This document shows, piece by piece, positions 10,638 through 23,349 of a stretch of 64,000 nucleotides of DNA. The DNA comes from Typhlomys cinereus (taxonomy: Eukaryota > Chordata > Mammalia > Rodentia > Platacanthomyidae), in the NCBI GenBank assembly GCA_023101885.1, contig JALPQD010000303.1:2407786-2471785 (forward strand), written 5' to 3'. The first letter of the stretch is position 1; each line of letters starts with the position of its first letter. A model generated the notes under the pieces. It searched no databases. It was not told where the DNA came from and saw nothing but the letters and a program-made list of their open reading frames with translations. The translations under genes and the position numbers were made by a program.

Positions 10638-11110
10638 ACTTTTATTAGTTAATTTTTATGTATCAGAGACAGAGAGAGAGAAGGCAAGTACATGCGTGCC
10701 ATGACGCAGAGGTGGAGACAAGAGGAGCTCTCAAAGTCAGTTCTCTTCTTCCACCAAAAGGGCTCTGCAGATTGAACTCAGATCTATCTTACATGTTGAG
10801 CTATCTCATCAGCCAGCTAACAGCTCCACCCCCCCAAAAAAATGTTTATGTAAATTCAAGGGCATGTGAGTGCAGAGGCACGTGTGCTACAGTGCATGTA
10901 TGAAAGTCAGAAAACAACCACAGGTGTCAGTCCTCTCGCCTTCCACCTTTTCTGAGACAGGGTACTTTGGTTTAAAGCTGTACACACCAGGCTAGCTGAG
11001 CTATGAGCTTGCATACTAGTTTCAGATGAACAATACTGTGTCCAGCATTATGGGTTCTCAGGATTCAAAGTCAAGTCCCCTCACTTGCAAGTGCCATTTT
11101 CCTAGCCCAC
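10638..11110 (-). repeat. B4/B3-like SINEs, antisense
   Basis: Two related antisense elements. 10638-10818 has 'tatgtatcagagacagagag', 'cagattgaactcagatc' and 'gagctatctcatcagccagc'. 10850-11108 has 'gtgagtgcagaggcacgtgt', 'ttctgagacagggta' and 'gtgccattttcctagccc'. Confidence 0.6.
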
Positions 11111-11114
11111 TCCT

Positions 11115-12240
11115 CAACTCCTATATAGTTTGATGACTAGCTTTGCCATATCTCTTGTACCACCTTAGCCTGACAGCAACTGCTCTGGTTATACTATTCT
11201 CCTGGATTAATGGCTCACCAGTGAATACATCACTGATCTTTCCAACTAGGTGAGTGAAATCAATTGTGAATTAAGATTCTTTTAAGTATTTCAAATGGAA
11301 TGTTCAAATTATAACTAGATCCAGATCCCAGGTTTTTGTCTAGGGCTTTGGTCTGTACTAATGTTCTTAAAACAAGAAGCTAACCAACAGCTTTCTGACT
11401 GGATTTAAGGCTGGCTTTTTAGAAGGGAACACATTCTTGTTGCTGTAAACCTAGAAAGGGGAGGACATAGGTCCCAGGGAAAGAGCAGGTTATGGAAATT
11501 TAGCTATAAAGACACTACACCAAACTTCCCTTTTAAATTTTATTTTTCAAACTGCCTTTTAAACATCTATTACATCTATAGATTGGATGAATAATCAGCA
11601 CTCAACCTCGAAACCTATGTTTACTATATCTACTGTATCTTCTATGTTTATTAAATCTATGTTTATTATACAAAAAGCACAGTTTTTAAGTACAATAAAT
11701 TGTAGAAAATAAGTGACTGCAGACTGCTTGGCTCTAAACAGTACATCTAAGCCACATTCATCCCCCACCCCAAAGTTCGGGAACACCAAGGGAGAAGGAG
11801 TAATAAAATTATAAGAGCCTGAATTGGGACAGTGGTGGGCCAGACATTATCTCCTGGGCATAACAGGACTGATGTATACATGATTTCATGGTAGATATGT
11901 ATACTTTCACAGGAACTGTGTGGGAACTATCCAATCAATATTTTACCAGGAAAGGGCAAAGTTCTCAGGAAGTTCCACATCTCCCTGAGAGACTTAAGAG
12001 AACTAATACTTTCAGGGAACTAAAGGAAAATGCTATCCTCATATGATACTTGCTGGAGCATGAATCCTATGAGGCATATGTCATCTAAGACAAACTAGAT
12101 GAAGCACAATGGGTGCATAAATGAAAAAACTTGAAAATATGAGGAAGTGTGACATAAGAGAGAAAGGGTTGTAATGGGAAAATAAGGGGAGGATATGTAT
12201 GAGGGTTAAGGGAACAGAAAAAAGAAAATAAATTAAAAAA
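11115..12240. other. Unassigned sequence
   Basis: No supported gene. The 64-codon minus ORF at 11595-11789 contains an Ile/Asp-rich imperfect repeat derived from 'tctatgtttattaaatc'-type DNA repeats and is not credible. The last part, about 12140-12240, resembles the purine-rich end of an L1 3' UTR, but weakly. Confidence 0.35.
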
Positions 12241-12247
12241 ATAAATG

Positions 12248-13484
<1,237 letters not shown>

Positions 13485-13504
13485 CGTGTTGTCCAACCGT
13501 GCCA

Positions 13505-13965
13505 GTAGAGCCCTCAGTATTCTTCTTTTTAAAATGTATTTATTTGATACACAGAAAGAGGGGCAGAGGAAGAGCAAGAAAGAAGGAAAGAGAAAGTACA
13601 TGCATGCCATGGCACAGGGTAGAAGTCATAACAGCTCAAGACATCAGTTCTCTCCTTCTACCAGGTGGGCTTCTGCAGATCAAACTGGGGTCACCAGGTG
13701 TCTTACCAATTGAGCTCTCTCACTGGTTCCTCCTTGCTGTTTTGGTTTGGTTTGTGGTTTTTCAAGACAGGGCACTCACAGGCTTGGAACTCACTGGGTT
13801 AAACTGGCTAGCCAGCAAGCCCCAAGAACCTACTTATTTTTTTTTCCACCCTAGCACTAGGATTTTAAGTGCATACCACAACACCAACTTTACTACATGG
13901 GTTGTAGGGAATAAAACACAGGTTCTCATGCTTTCATAGCAAGCACTTTGCTAAACTATCTCCTT
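13505..13965 (-). repeat. B4/B3-like SINEs, antisense
   Basis: 13515-13735 has 'aatgtatttatttgatacac', 'agttctctccttctaccagg' and 'gagctctctcactgg'. 13740-13965 has 'ttttcaagacagggcactca' and 'tttgctaaactatctcctta'. Both fit antisense B4/B3 types. The 194-codon ORF across them is a read-through of repeats. Confidence 0.55.
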
Positions 13966-14164
13966 AGGATCTCAGTTATCATCTGCATTTTCCCTAATCA
14001 TGAGAAAAGCTGTTAAATGTTCATGAGTCATCTACATTTCTTTTCCTATGGATTCGCATTGATAATATTCTTAGCCCATTTTCTATTTAGTTATTCCTAT
14101 TTAGTCTATTCATATTTTTTAAATTGTATTTTTAACTATATGTTGTAATTTTACCTCTTCCAAC

Positions 14165-14820
14165 CTTCTAAATTTTTGTTAGCTTTTTTTCATGGAGAAT
14201 TTTTTATTATTTTAAAATTTATTCTTATACTTTTAGAGTTTCATAGATATTGAACTTATGTCATTTTTCACTCCTTATTACCCTGTCCTATTCCCCCTTC
14301 TTTTCCCATTGTAAACCTTCCTCCCTACCAGCCTCCTTCCAAATTTCACATTTTTCAGCATGTGTGGTCCACTGAATTTCCTCTGGATTGCCTTTACTGG
14401 AATGTGCCTGGACACATGCTGGAATCTTGGTCAAATAAATACATCAGTGAATATGTTGAAAAAAGTCGCTGTCCTTCCTCCCCCCGCTCCATCATCTGAA
14501 ATTAATAGCCAATAAGTCTCTCAGGGATGTGCAGAGCCTCTTGAGAGCTTTCCCCTTCCACATGAAATGGTGATAGGACAAATCTTGTGAAGATCTTGTG
14601 GAAGTTATCATAGCTGCAACAAGTTCATGGATGCAGAAGCTCTGTCATGTCCAGAAGATAAGGTCTGGCCACTCCCCTCTCCTTACCCTTGGGCTTTTAC
14701 ATTTTATGGACCCCTCTTCCATCATGTCCCTGATCCTTGGGCTGAGTGTGATTTAGAAGTCCTGCTTAGGTTTTAGCAGTCCACAATCACTTGTTTATTT
14801 ATTTAGGAAACTTATATAGG
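14165..14820 (-). repeat. L1 (Lx-like) 3' UTR, antisense
   Basis: The ordered blocks 'cccattgtaaaccttcctcc', 'catgtccagaagataagg', 'catcatgtccctgatccttg' and 'gcagtccacaatcacttg' match my memory of the antisense 3' UTR of rodent Lx-type L1s. No ORF remains. Confidence 0.7.
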
Positions 14821-14824
14821 TATA

Positions 14825-15185
14825 CGCTACCATATTTGCAATTAACCTATAAATCTAAAATTATTTCAAAACAAAAAGTTGAAAATGAGTTTTAAGCACA
14901 AGTTATAAACCCTGCTTTTCCTTTTTATAAATTTCAGGGCATACACAAAAGTTGTATGTATCACATATAAAACAAGGCATCACTGACCACTCCTCCTCCA
15001 GATGTCAGAACATTAGAGAAGTCTCAGACCTAGGAAACACTGTTAAGACATAATGCTTTAGGCATGCCACAGTATCTATACTGTCATCCTACCTACAAGT
15101 GAAAAGGTAAATAACTAGGCTGTTACTTCTGGGTCAGAAATAAAGCTTTAAAACTCTAAGGCATACCCTTTTGCTTCTATAGAAC
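14825..15185. other. AT-rich intergenic sequence
   Basis: Nothing identifiable as a gene or named repeat. Confidence 0.4.
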
Positions 15186-15189
15186 CATG

Positions 15190-15345
15190 CTTCTCTGACC
15201 AGCTGGATATTCAAGCAACTATTTTTTTGTTTTGTTTTAGACAGCCCTGGCTTGGTATCAAACTCACCAGTAGCTGAGGCTAGCCTTGAACTTCTAATCC
15301 TCCTCACTCTACCTCTCAAATGCTCCAATTAGTTGCCACACACTA
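15190..15345 (-). repeat. B1-like SINE, antisense
   Basis: An (T)n/GTTTT start, 'gcctggcttggtatcaaact'-like and 'agccttgaacttctaatcct' wording is antisense B1. A sense B1 fragment lies at 15810-15895 ('acagggtaatgtactctta', 'caatcccagccttc'). Confidence 0.6.
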
Positions 15346-15349
15346 CTGA

Positions 15350-16320
15350 GCAAATATATTAAAAACTAAAATTTCACAATTTCAGATATTCATCGATATA
15401 AATATTGCTTTGAATTTTGGGTTTTCTAAAGGCAAGGATTATCTGTAGTGTAATTACATTTATTACTTCTGAAGATCTGAAGATCTCTAAAGAGAACAGG
15501 TAAATGATCAGTAAACGTCACTTGAAGAAATATGATTTCTGTAAAGCTTTAAATAAAGTGTTCTCAGTAAAGTATGACTATTATGAGCCATTTTCTTATC
15601 ACCTAGCTCACAACTGTGACTCTTCACTACCTGAACAACCATGAAATTTAACGTGGTCCACAGCTTTACCTGCAATTATTCTCTATTCATTCAAAGGACT
15701 ATATCAGAATAGCCATTAATAAATAATACCTTGTGTTTAGTATTGATTACATGCCAAGCACTAATATAAACACTGGAAGAAATGATATGGAAACAATTAA
15801 AAATACTATCACCCAAGCCAGACAGGGTAATGTACTCTTACAATCCCAGCCTTCAGGTATCGAAGCTGGAGGACGACTGGTTTGAATCCATTTTTCTTCA
15901 GAAGGCACTGTTGGCTTCACAGTCTTCTAGCTTCCTATCCTATTGATTTCTCATACTATCTATATGACTTCTAGTTGGTTTTTGTCATCCAGTGCTCAAA
16001 AACCTCACAATGCTGTGCTTATGCATGTATGTTTTAAAATTCTATGTGTTAGAGTCTTGGTGAGTCCTTTTGATTTGAAAGTTCAAGTCTGGTTTTGGTT
16101 CTGATCAATTTTATTTTATTCTTTTATGATTCTTCATACCATGAAATGACGATCCACCACCACTCTCCCTCTCATTACAAACATCTACAACTCCCTGATA
16201 AAAAACATCTCCTCAATTTGCCTAAAGATTTTAGTTCCTAAATCAAGGAAATTTTTGCTATTACTACTACAATCTTAATTTACATGAATTTCAATATGCA
16301 CTAAGATCTTTACTCCAGTT
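15350..16320. other. Unassigned sequence
   Basis: Apart from the B1 fragment at 15810-15895, I see no gene or named repeat. Confidence 0.4.
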
Positions 16321-16324
16321 CCTT

Positions 16325-16578
16325 GATTCCTGTTATGATTTGAATGTGAAATGTCCCCTACAAGTTCATGTATATGAATACTTGGTCCCCAGCTAGTGGT
16401 GCTGTTTTGGGAGATTGCATAACTTTTAGAAGTGGGACCTAGCTGAAAGAAGTGAGTCACTGATGATCTGGCCTCTGGGATTTTATAATCAGCCCCTTGA
16501 TAAGGCCAAAGCAAATTCTTCCCCACTTAAGTTGCTTCTTGCCAGGTATTTGGCCACAGTAACAAGTAATTAATACAA
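16325..16578 (+). mobile_element. ERVL-MaLR-type LTR, partial
   Basis: 'tgttatgatttgaatgtgaa', 'tacttggtccccagctagtg', 'ggtgctgttttgggaga' and the end 'ttaagttgcttcttgccagg' followed by 'cacagtaacaagtaattaat' are in the order expected for this LTR type. The central part carrying the AATAAA is partly lost. No internal region is attached, so it is a solo LTR relic. Confidence 0.7.
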
Positions 16579-17019
16579 TTTTCTTTCTAATGGTGTCCTC
16601 TGTCCTATCTCACAACTCTCACATATCACTAACATGCAAACAGCTTGCATTAACTACTGGAAAATCATACAACTAATTGGTTCTTGACTTAAATGTATAA
16701 TTGTAAACTTCAAATGTGTACCTTGTGTTGTCTGGTGATCATAAAGCATTTCTTTACTTAACTCATTCTTCCCCATTATCCTAAATGAATTTTACATTTA
16801 TCATCTTAAACTTCCTGCATCTTCCTATTCTTCATTATCAGACAGAACTTTGAAAATTCTGAGACTTTACTTTTTCCCACCTCCAAGCTACCAACATAAT
16901 GTCGTCTGTGTAAATGATCCACACTGCACTCATCTAGCTAATGGCTAACATACAATTATTCTACCATCCTATTCCCTCTTACCTATATAAGAACTTCGCC
17001 CTACAAAGTCTCTTCTCTC

Positions 17020-17313
17020 TTTTTATTATTTATTCAATTGTGCATGTATGCATGTGTGCACGCGTGTGTATATGTATGTGTGTGTATGTATGTATGTGTG
17101 TGTAGAACCACAGACAAATTTGGGAACCACCATGGACCGCCTCCACCTCCTTCTTGTTTACTCTGCCCCAGGATTCACAGGCTCTGTCCTACCAGGACCA
17201 GAAACGCAGGCCGCCCCACTTCTGCCAGCATCTATGCGTGGGGTCTAGGATCCGAACTCAGGACCTTACGCCTGCAAGGCAGAGGCTTAACCCCTGAACC
17301 ACCGCTCCAGCCC
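17020..17313 (-). repeat. Young B2-superfamily SINE, antisense
   Basis: 'ttattcaattgtgcatgtat' opens the antisense tail. '(TG)n', 'gaaccaccatggaccgcctc' and 'gcctgcaaggcagaggctta' follow, ending at 'ccgctccagcccc'. The 114- and 66-codon plus-strand ORFs are the antisense SINE body. Confidence 0.9.
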
Positions 17314-17477
17314 CCCAATAACGTAAAAGAACATTTCTGTGGTCATCTGTACTCACTGCCTTCAATTCTTATTTTCTCTTGAACCTATGGCATCTAAATT
17401 GTCCTTGTCAATGTCACCAACATCCTCCACATTACCAAATGTAATAGTTTATTTTTAGTCTTCATCAAACTATTTAC

Positions 17478-17830
17478 AGTGAGCTGGTGGGTAAAAATGC
17501 ATGCTGTGCAAACATGACAACTTGAGTTTGATCCTGGACCCACAAAAGGCTGAATGCAATGATTGACATTTGTAATCCCACCACTCCTATGATAGATGAT
17601 AGAGGTGGAAACAGGAGAATCCAATGGAAGCATGAAGACCACCTAGCTTAGAATATAAAAGAGACAAAAACAAGAAAGACCCTGCTTCAACAAGGTAGGA
17701 GGAAAGAAGTGACTCGTAAAAGTCATTCTTTTATCTCCACACATGTGCCATGGTATATATGTGTCTGCATTCATATGGATATATAAGATAACCCCCTCAA
17801 ACAAAAAAGCTAAATTAAATTAAAAAAACA
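17478..17830 (+). repeat. B4-like SINE
   Basis: 'gctggtgggtaaaaatgcat', 'acttgagtttgatcctggac', 'catttgtaatcccaccac' and 'agaccctgcttcaacaa' match a composite B4-like layout in sense orientation. Confidence 0.55.
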
Positions 17831-17839
17831 TGTTAAATG

Positions 17840-18490
17840 GTTTTGTGACTCACCTTAATTTTTCTTCTACCTCAAAGGTAGGAAAACATTTTACTTTAGA
17901 ATTTTGAAGACATTGTTACAAAGACATTTGGATTGTCATTTCCAGAATGTTAGATCCTAAAGTTTAGACATTAGTTCTCTATGTGGATGTTTGCACTTCC
18001 CAGATCTCTATTTAAATCAATGACTTTGAATAAAAATTTTAGATTTATTAGCCTATGGGTGGTTCTAGCACCAATATCTTTGCTGAAGTCCAAACTACTA
18101 TATCTTACTGCCTATCTAATATTGCTATTAGGCAGCTCAAAATGAACATGAAAACTGAACTTTACTCTGTCCACAAACCTACTGTTATTTCTGTGTTCCT
18201 GATACCAGCAAGACAGCTGAGACCAACTCTGATGAGGCCTTATTGTTCCTTCAACTGCTTCTTCCACATTACTTATTTCTCATCATTCTATGATTTTTAC
18301 CACATCTGTCTTCTCAATTCGCAGCATCTAGCAATGTATATTACATAAAGTCAGTGAAATTTAAACTGCTCATCAAGCTCCAAGCAGGAACAGACACTGC
18401 TGTAGACAAATATTTTGAAGTAGCACAGTGTTATTCTAGTCAGATTTCCACTGATTCCTTAGTACTAGTTCAGACAGGCTAAGTAATACT
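17840..18490. other. Unassigned sequence
   Basis: No gene recognised. The 97-codon plus ORF at 18055-18348 has no recognisable domain, and a start or promoter is not evident. Confidence 0.4.
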
Positions 18491-18515
18491 TTGGTTAAAA
18501 AAAGAAGCTTCACAA

Positions 18516-18913
18516 TCATAATTGGACATTGTATGCCCGGCGCAATGTCCAACACACTATTGACCTCACAAAGTCTAGCATCTGCTAAAGGCACCAAGAT
18601 CCTTGAAGGCAAAGGATTGACAGCCACAGTAGTGTTCCTATGCTTAAGGGGAACACAGGAAGGGGTTCAGGGAAATGCCACTGGGTCCTTGTACATCACT
18701 GGAGAGGAGGTCCAGAGGAGAGTCAGGCATGCACAAGAAAGGACTCTGGGAATCGGGGCGAGAGGCACGGGGGGGGGGGGGGGGGACGGGGCGGGAGGGG
18801 TGAGAGGAGGGGGAGCAGGGGGTTGGGGGGGAGGAGGAGGGAGGGAGGGAACTGGTGTACCTATTAAGTTTGTATGAGCTGAAATAATAATAAAAAATGT
18901 ATTATATAAAAAA
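18516..18913 (+). mobile_element. 5'-truncated L1 3' end with G-rich tract
   Basis: The body ends in a strongly G-rich polypurine tract (18769-18850, including G17), then 'gtgtacctattaagtttgta' and an A-rich tail with AATAAA-like signals. The same ending is found at 51.9-52.0 kb. A G-rich tract is typical of mammalian L1 3' UTRs. Together with the SINE piece at 18914-19070 it sits between two 'aaagaagcttca' repeats (about 18500 and 19075). Confidence 0.7.
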
Positions 18914-19074
18914 AAAGAGATGGTTTAGAGTTTAAAATTCTATTGCACAAGAAAGTCTGGAATTCGGATCCCCAGATCCCACTTAGAATGTCATTAGATA
19001 GTTGGCTTACCTGTGATTCCACCACTAGAAAGCACCCATATACATGCACACACCCCCCACACACATGAAAAAAA
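18914..19074 (+). repeat. Shortened B2-superfamily SINE at an L1 tail
   Basis: 'gagatggtttagagtttaaa', 'ggaattcggatccccagatc' and a CA-rich end followed by A10. The first bases of the head are missing, and it joins the L1 A-tail directly. Both lie between shared 'aaagaagcttca' flanks. Confidence 0.7.
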
Positions 19075-19139
19075 AAAGAAGCTTCAAAAATTCTAGTGGC
19101 ACTTAATTTCTTGCTCATTGTTACTTTAGTTTCCACAAA

Positions 19140-19630
19140 GATAGAGAAGTGACCATTTAGACCAACAACAAAAAAATGTGACAGGAAGAGAATAACAAAT
19201 TACATACCTGAAGTTTTTACCAAGAAGGGTTACAATATTATTCCTATGCACATTTTGCTAAACAAAAACATTCCAACAGGGCCAACTTGAAAGGAAATGA
19301 GCAAGCAATTACATGTTTAGGAGACAGAAACCAAATTATCTGATAAATGGCACTGGTGGCTATCATAGCCTTTAAAAGTAGCCTCTGATTCTGAGCAATA
19401 ATATTTTCACTTCTGATGTCTGTTCTCTATCTGTGAAAATTAAACCTCTTTTAGAAAGAAGCATATAGCACTTCCAAAGTATTAAGTATGGGTCTTTAGG
19501 AATGTAACTTCACCTGTTAGGCCTGCCTCTTTCATCACTCAGGAGTGAGAGCAGCAAACAAGTCAGATACAGAGATACAAAACTGGTGAGCCCAAACACG
19601 ATGGGAAATTTCAGTGTCAAAAAGCGAGGG
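19140..19630. other. Unassigned sequence
   Basis: No gene or named repeat recognised. Confidence 0.4.
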
Positions 19631-19631
19631 C

Positions 19632-19932
19632 AAAAGATAGGCGTGATGACATAAGCCTACAATATCATCAACATTTAGGAGCTGAGGCAAGAGAATTACC
19701 AAATACAAGGCCAGACTGATTACAGTATGAGAAACTTTCAAAACACAAGAGGATATAGTAAAGGAGGGCAAGCAAGACAGTTCAGCAGGAAAAAAAACCA
19801 AACTCCTCCTGAAAGTTGTTCTCTGACCTAAAGCCTGGGAAACCCCAGAGCAAAGCAATAAGGGGGTAGAACAATCCAGGGTGATCACTGATGTCACTCT
19901 TAAGCCTCTACAGGCACACACACTCAAGTATT

Positions 19933-19972
<40 letters not shown>
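19632..19972 (+). repeat. B1 followed by headless B2-superfamily SINE and (CA)n
   Basis: 19635-19750 is a diverged B1 ('ggcgtgatgacataagccta', 'ggagctgaggcaagagaatt'). 19765-19972 has 'gcaagacagttcagcagg', 'gcctgggaaaccccagagca' and 'agaacaatccagggtgat' of the B2-superfamily body, ending in a (CA)n run at 19935-19970. Confidence 0.65.
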
Positions 19973-19974
<2 letters not shown>

Positions 19975-20224
19975 AATAGATAAGGGAAGCTTATTCAATT
20001 GTGAAGAAGAAAGGAAAGAAAAGGAACCTTCTGCAGAGTTTTTTTTTTTTTTTTTTTTTTGCCAAAGGTATAGTACAATTGGGATTGGTGTTACTTATGC
20101 TATACATTGTCTAAAATCTAACAAGTTTCAGTCAAACCACTTGATGGAAAATCCAGAGTTTAGATATGACAAAGTCAGCCAACCATATCTGCTCAACATA
20201 AAAACACTACCTCTAAGAAAGCAC

Positions 20225-20372
20225 ATAAGCCCAGATGTAATGACATATACCCATAATTCCAGCATTCTGGAGGCAGAGGCAGAAGAATCACCATAAATTC
20301 AAGGTCAGCTTGGCTTACACAGCAAGTTCTAGGTCAGCCGAGGATACAAAGTAAGATCCTGTTTCAAACAAC
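20225..20372 (+). repeat. B1 SINE
   Basis: 'agcccagatgtaatgacata', 'cataattccagcattctgga', 'ggcagaggcagaagaatcac' and the A-rich end follow the B1 order. Confidence 0.75.
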
Positions 20373-20514
20373 AAACTCAGAAAGTAAGCAAAAAGCACAG
20401 TGGTGTACTATTAGAAACAAGGAAGTCAGCATTTATTTTAGAGATGAATTTTATCATAAAGTTGATTTCCCCTCCTGCAAATCTCAAAAGATTCAAATCA
20501 AGATTCCTGAACTT

Positions 20515-20600
20515 GAGTTGGATATATAATTCAGAGGTAGAGAGCACTGTGCTACCTTGTGCAAGGTCCTGGGTTTCATCTCCAGCAACATACACACACA
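20515..20600 (+). repeat. ID-like SINE
   Basis: 'gttggatatataattcagag', 'gtgctaccttgtgcaaggtc' and 'tgggtttcatctccagc' are ID-like. A similar element lies at 21120-21200 ('ggatataggtcaattgtacg', 'tttgattcccaac'). Confidence 0.65.
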
Positions 20601-20604
20601 CAAA

Positions 20605-21120
20605 GCTAAGCTAACATGATCTGGGACAAACTTCAAGTCTTCAGAGAGCTTAGATTTAATGGATGACTGCACCAAGTTCTAAAGCTTTCTGTTCAATTTG
20701 TATACAAAGCTCAAATACTTTCAGTGAACCTGTCTGGGAGAAGCACTGAGATGAATTTGAGATGGGTTCCACAAGCAAATAAACATTGGAAACTGTAAGA
20801 CCCAGAAAGAATTCCACTGAAGGACAGGAATTTACACGATGTCAAACAAGAAGCAAATTAAGACTCCTAAATGAATTGTTTCATTTCCATCTAGCTGCAC
20901 CTCTTTCATCTTTAATTCATTCAATAAACAGGTATTAGTTGCCAGGGTGTATGAAGGAACACTGGGAGATTAAAGAGAGGCAGAATTCTAAGAATGACTT
21001 CTTGCTCTTCATGAATTTGGTCTAGTTAAAACAAACACCACCATCTCCACTACCCCCCCACTAAAACAAAGTCAAGCAAACAAACAAAATCTCCCCCTTT
21101 CCCCCCAAATAATAAGACTA
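20605..21120. other. Unassigned sequence
   Basis: No gene or named repeat recognised. Simple C- and A-rich runs occur at 21050-21110. Confidence 0.4.
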
Positions 21121-21639
21121 AGGATATAGGTCAATTGTACGGCATTTGTACAACCATGTACAAGGCACTGAGATTTGATTCCCAACATTGCAGAATACAC
21201 ACACAGTCACACCTTAAAGGCCTAAACATAAAATGTGAAAAAAAAACGAGAGTGCAGGAAAAGTTATTCTGACACATAAGTCGAAAACACCCTTTCAAGA
21301 GAACAATACTATATCTACTTTGCCAAATGTCTACAAATGAAGAAAAGCAAGCAAGCAAACAAATAACAAAAATTCTCTTTTCATTTAATGAGTTTAGCAG
21401 CGCCAAGACCCGAAGCTCACACACTTGTTCTCCTTCCCTTTCTCAGAGGTTTCTGGGGCAACCCCCCCACCATTTCAACCTCCACCTTTCACTTGGAGTC
21501 CTCAAAGCAGTTGGGCCCCGACCATCAAGGTCAGCACCAAAGTCATAGGCAGCACAAATCTGAAACAAATCTTCTACAAAAAAAAAAAGAAGGGGAGACC
21601 CTTCCTAATATTAAGTCCCCAACCTGCACTGAGCTGCTG

Positions 21640-22750
21640 GGGGGGGCCTGGTCTCGCCGCTTTGGGAAGGGGGAGGGGGAAGGAAGGAAGAGGTTCCCTA
21701 TCAATCCAGTTCGTTTCCCTTCCTGCGCCCCCCAATGACCTTCACCTCCCTGCAAGGGGACTCTTTACTGGGGGTGAGGGGACTTCGCGCGGCAGGCCAG
21801 GGCAGGAAGAGGGGGAATGAGGGAGAACCGAGGCGCTGTCAAAGGAGAGCGCAGGGGCGGGGTGCGCTGCGGGCGAGCTGTAGCCGAGGGCGGCGCACGA
21901 CAGCGGGGCGCGCTGCAAACCCCACTGGGCATGCTCCAGGACTAATGCGAGACCACCGGCACTCTAAAGGGGGCTGACTCGGGGGAGCAGCTCCTGGGGA
22001 AGCGTGGTACCCACTGGGGCTGTGGGGGGGAACCAAGGGGAAAATGAAGCTCCGCCGCAGAAACGGTCAGTGCAGGCGGGGATGTCGCAGCAGGGGTCTG
22101 CACGGGGATCCGTGGGGCCCGACACAGCGAGGACTCGACGGAAAGCGGGGGTCCCTGGGGAGCCGTTTTCCCGACTCCCCGCCCGGAAGCCATGTCCGGC
22201 CACGCCCTAGCGCCGGGGGCGTCGCGCCCCGGGAGCAGCATCCCCGGCGCGGTCGCCCCGCCGCCACCTCGGCCCTGCATACCTGACGGAGGGCGACCCC
22301 CGGCCAGAGCCGCCCGGGAGGCGCGCGCGGGGCGGCCCCAGCTGGTTCGGGGGATCCGAGTCCATGGCGGCGGGCGACAACCGCGACGCTGAGGGTCGCC
22401 GGGCCTGCGGGCGGCTGCAGGCCCCGGGCGGCCGGGCGGGGCGGAGGGCGTGCCGAGCAGGAGGGGCCGCCGGGAGGGGCGACGGCGGCGGGGCCGGGAG
22501 GGCGCTCAACGGGCAAGGTGGGCGCGCCCGGCCACAGGGTCGTCCCGCGGGCGAGGGTCGCCACGGTGGGGAGACCTCGGGCGCCGCACCTCCACGGTCC
22601 CCAGCCGGCGGCGGACCCCCAGCCACGCACCCGGACGCGCCCTGGGCGGGGCCTCTTCGAGCCCCGCCCCCGCCCCGCCCACCGGCTCGACAGCCCGTGA
22701 ATCCTTCCGCTGCAGCGTGGGGCCGTAGAACCGTCTGTGACCCGAGTCCT
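21640..22750. promoter_or_regulatory. CpG island promoter
   Basis: About 1.1 kb of GC-rich, CpG-dense sequence, the only such stretch in the window. CpG depletion is the norm elsewhere here, so an unmethylated promoter is the simplest reading. GC boxes (Sp/KLF type) are visible, for example 'ggggcgg'-type at 21856 and 'ccccgcccccgccccgccca' at 22663-22682. An ETS-like 'cccggaag' lies at 22182. There is no TATA box at the expected position. It surrounds the minus-strand first exon at 22283-22365. Many overlapping GC-rich ORFs on both strands (for example 214-229 codons) are by-products of the composition. Confidence 0.85.
22283..22365 (-). CDS. Probable first coding exon of an unidentified gene
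   Basis: On the minus strand an ATG at 22365 sits in 'gccgccatgg', an ideal Kozak context, inside the CpG island. The frame encodes 27 residues beginning MDSDPPNQLGPPRARLPG and ends SPSV, then two bases of the next codon. At 22283/22282 there is a consensus splice donor, CAG|GTATGC, so the intron would be phase 2 and the gene would run leftward. The peptide is rich in Pro, Gly, Arg and Ser and looks disordered. The frame is open upstream of the ATG, so a longer N-terminus is possible, but the Kozak match favours this start. The plus strand also reads ATGG here because CCATGG is palindromic, but with T at -3. I do not recognise the protein and found no second exon in 1-22280. Confidence 0.55.
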
Positions 22751-22759
22751 CCGCACAGG

Positions 22760-23345
22760 AGCCCAGCTGCTGGTCCGTGGCTCTCATTAGTGACGCACCC
22801 AACATTGAAACACTCGGCCCCTTCTAGCAGACCTCGAGCGACGCCCCCCAATTCCTGCCCGGGGACTGGGAGCACGAGGCTCACAGCGCAGTGTCCCAGA
22901 GGAACCCTGCCCTTTGCTGTTCGGATCCTGATTAGAATTGTTTCCAGCTTCCACCTGCCAAGTCACGGACCAGAAAATCCCACCGAACCCCAGTTCCTTC
23001 CTGTGTAAAGTGGAGGAAATATTTCAAGTTGATGGAATCGTCAGTCGTCCTGTGTATACAGGATCTTTTCAAATGATTTTATTCTGCTCCAACCAGGTAA
23101 CGATCTTGTCAAGATGTCCAGAATTTGTCTTTCTATGATAAGTTACAATAACAACCTAGAGCTGTTTCTTTGCCACACTATTAGCTTCTGAATCACGTAC
23201 AAATAACTCTGGCTGAAAAATCCTTTCACTCAACCTTAAACACAATGATTTGTACAACTCTCAGCTTTCCTTCCAGAAACTTCATTTTGAAATAGATGAT
23301 GGTGGGCGAGAATAAACGACTGTGGAGCACTTGCCACAAGTGAGA
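22760..23345. other. Sequence right of the CpG island
   Basis: Falling GC content. A CRE-like 'gtgacgca' lies at 22791. No exon of an opposite-strand gene could be supported. Confidence 0.35.
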
Positions 23346-23349
23346 CATA

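Noticed and set aside
17038..17382. Recurrent ORFs with a GxYTWGLGSELRTF...GRGLTPEPPLQP-like peptide at several loci
   Set aside because: The shared peptide is the antisense translation of the young SINE body, not a gene family.
22067..22756. Long ORFs of 214-229 codons on both strands across the CpG island
   Set aside because: GC-rich DNA has few stop codons, and these frames overlap each other on both strands. Only the short minus frame with Kozak start and splice donor has independent support.
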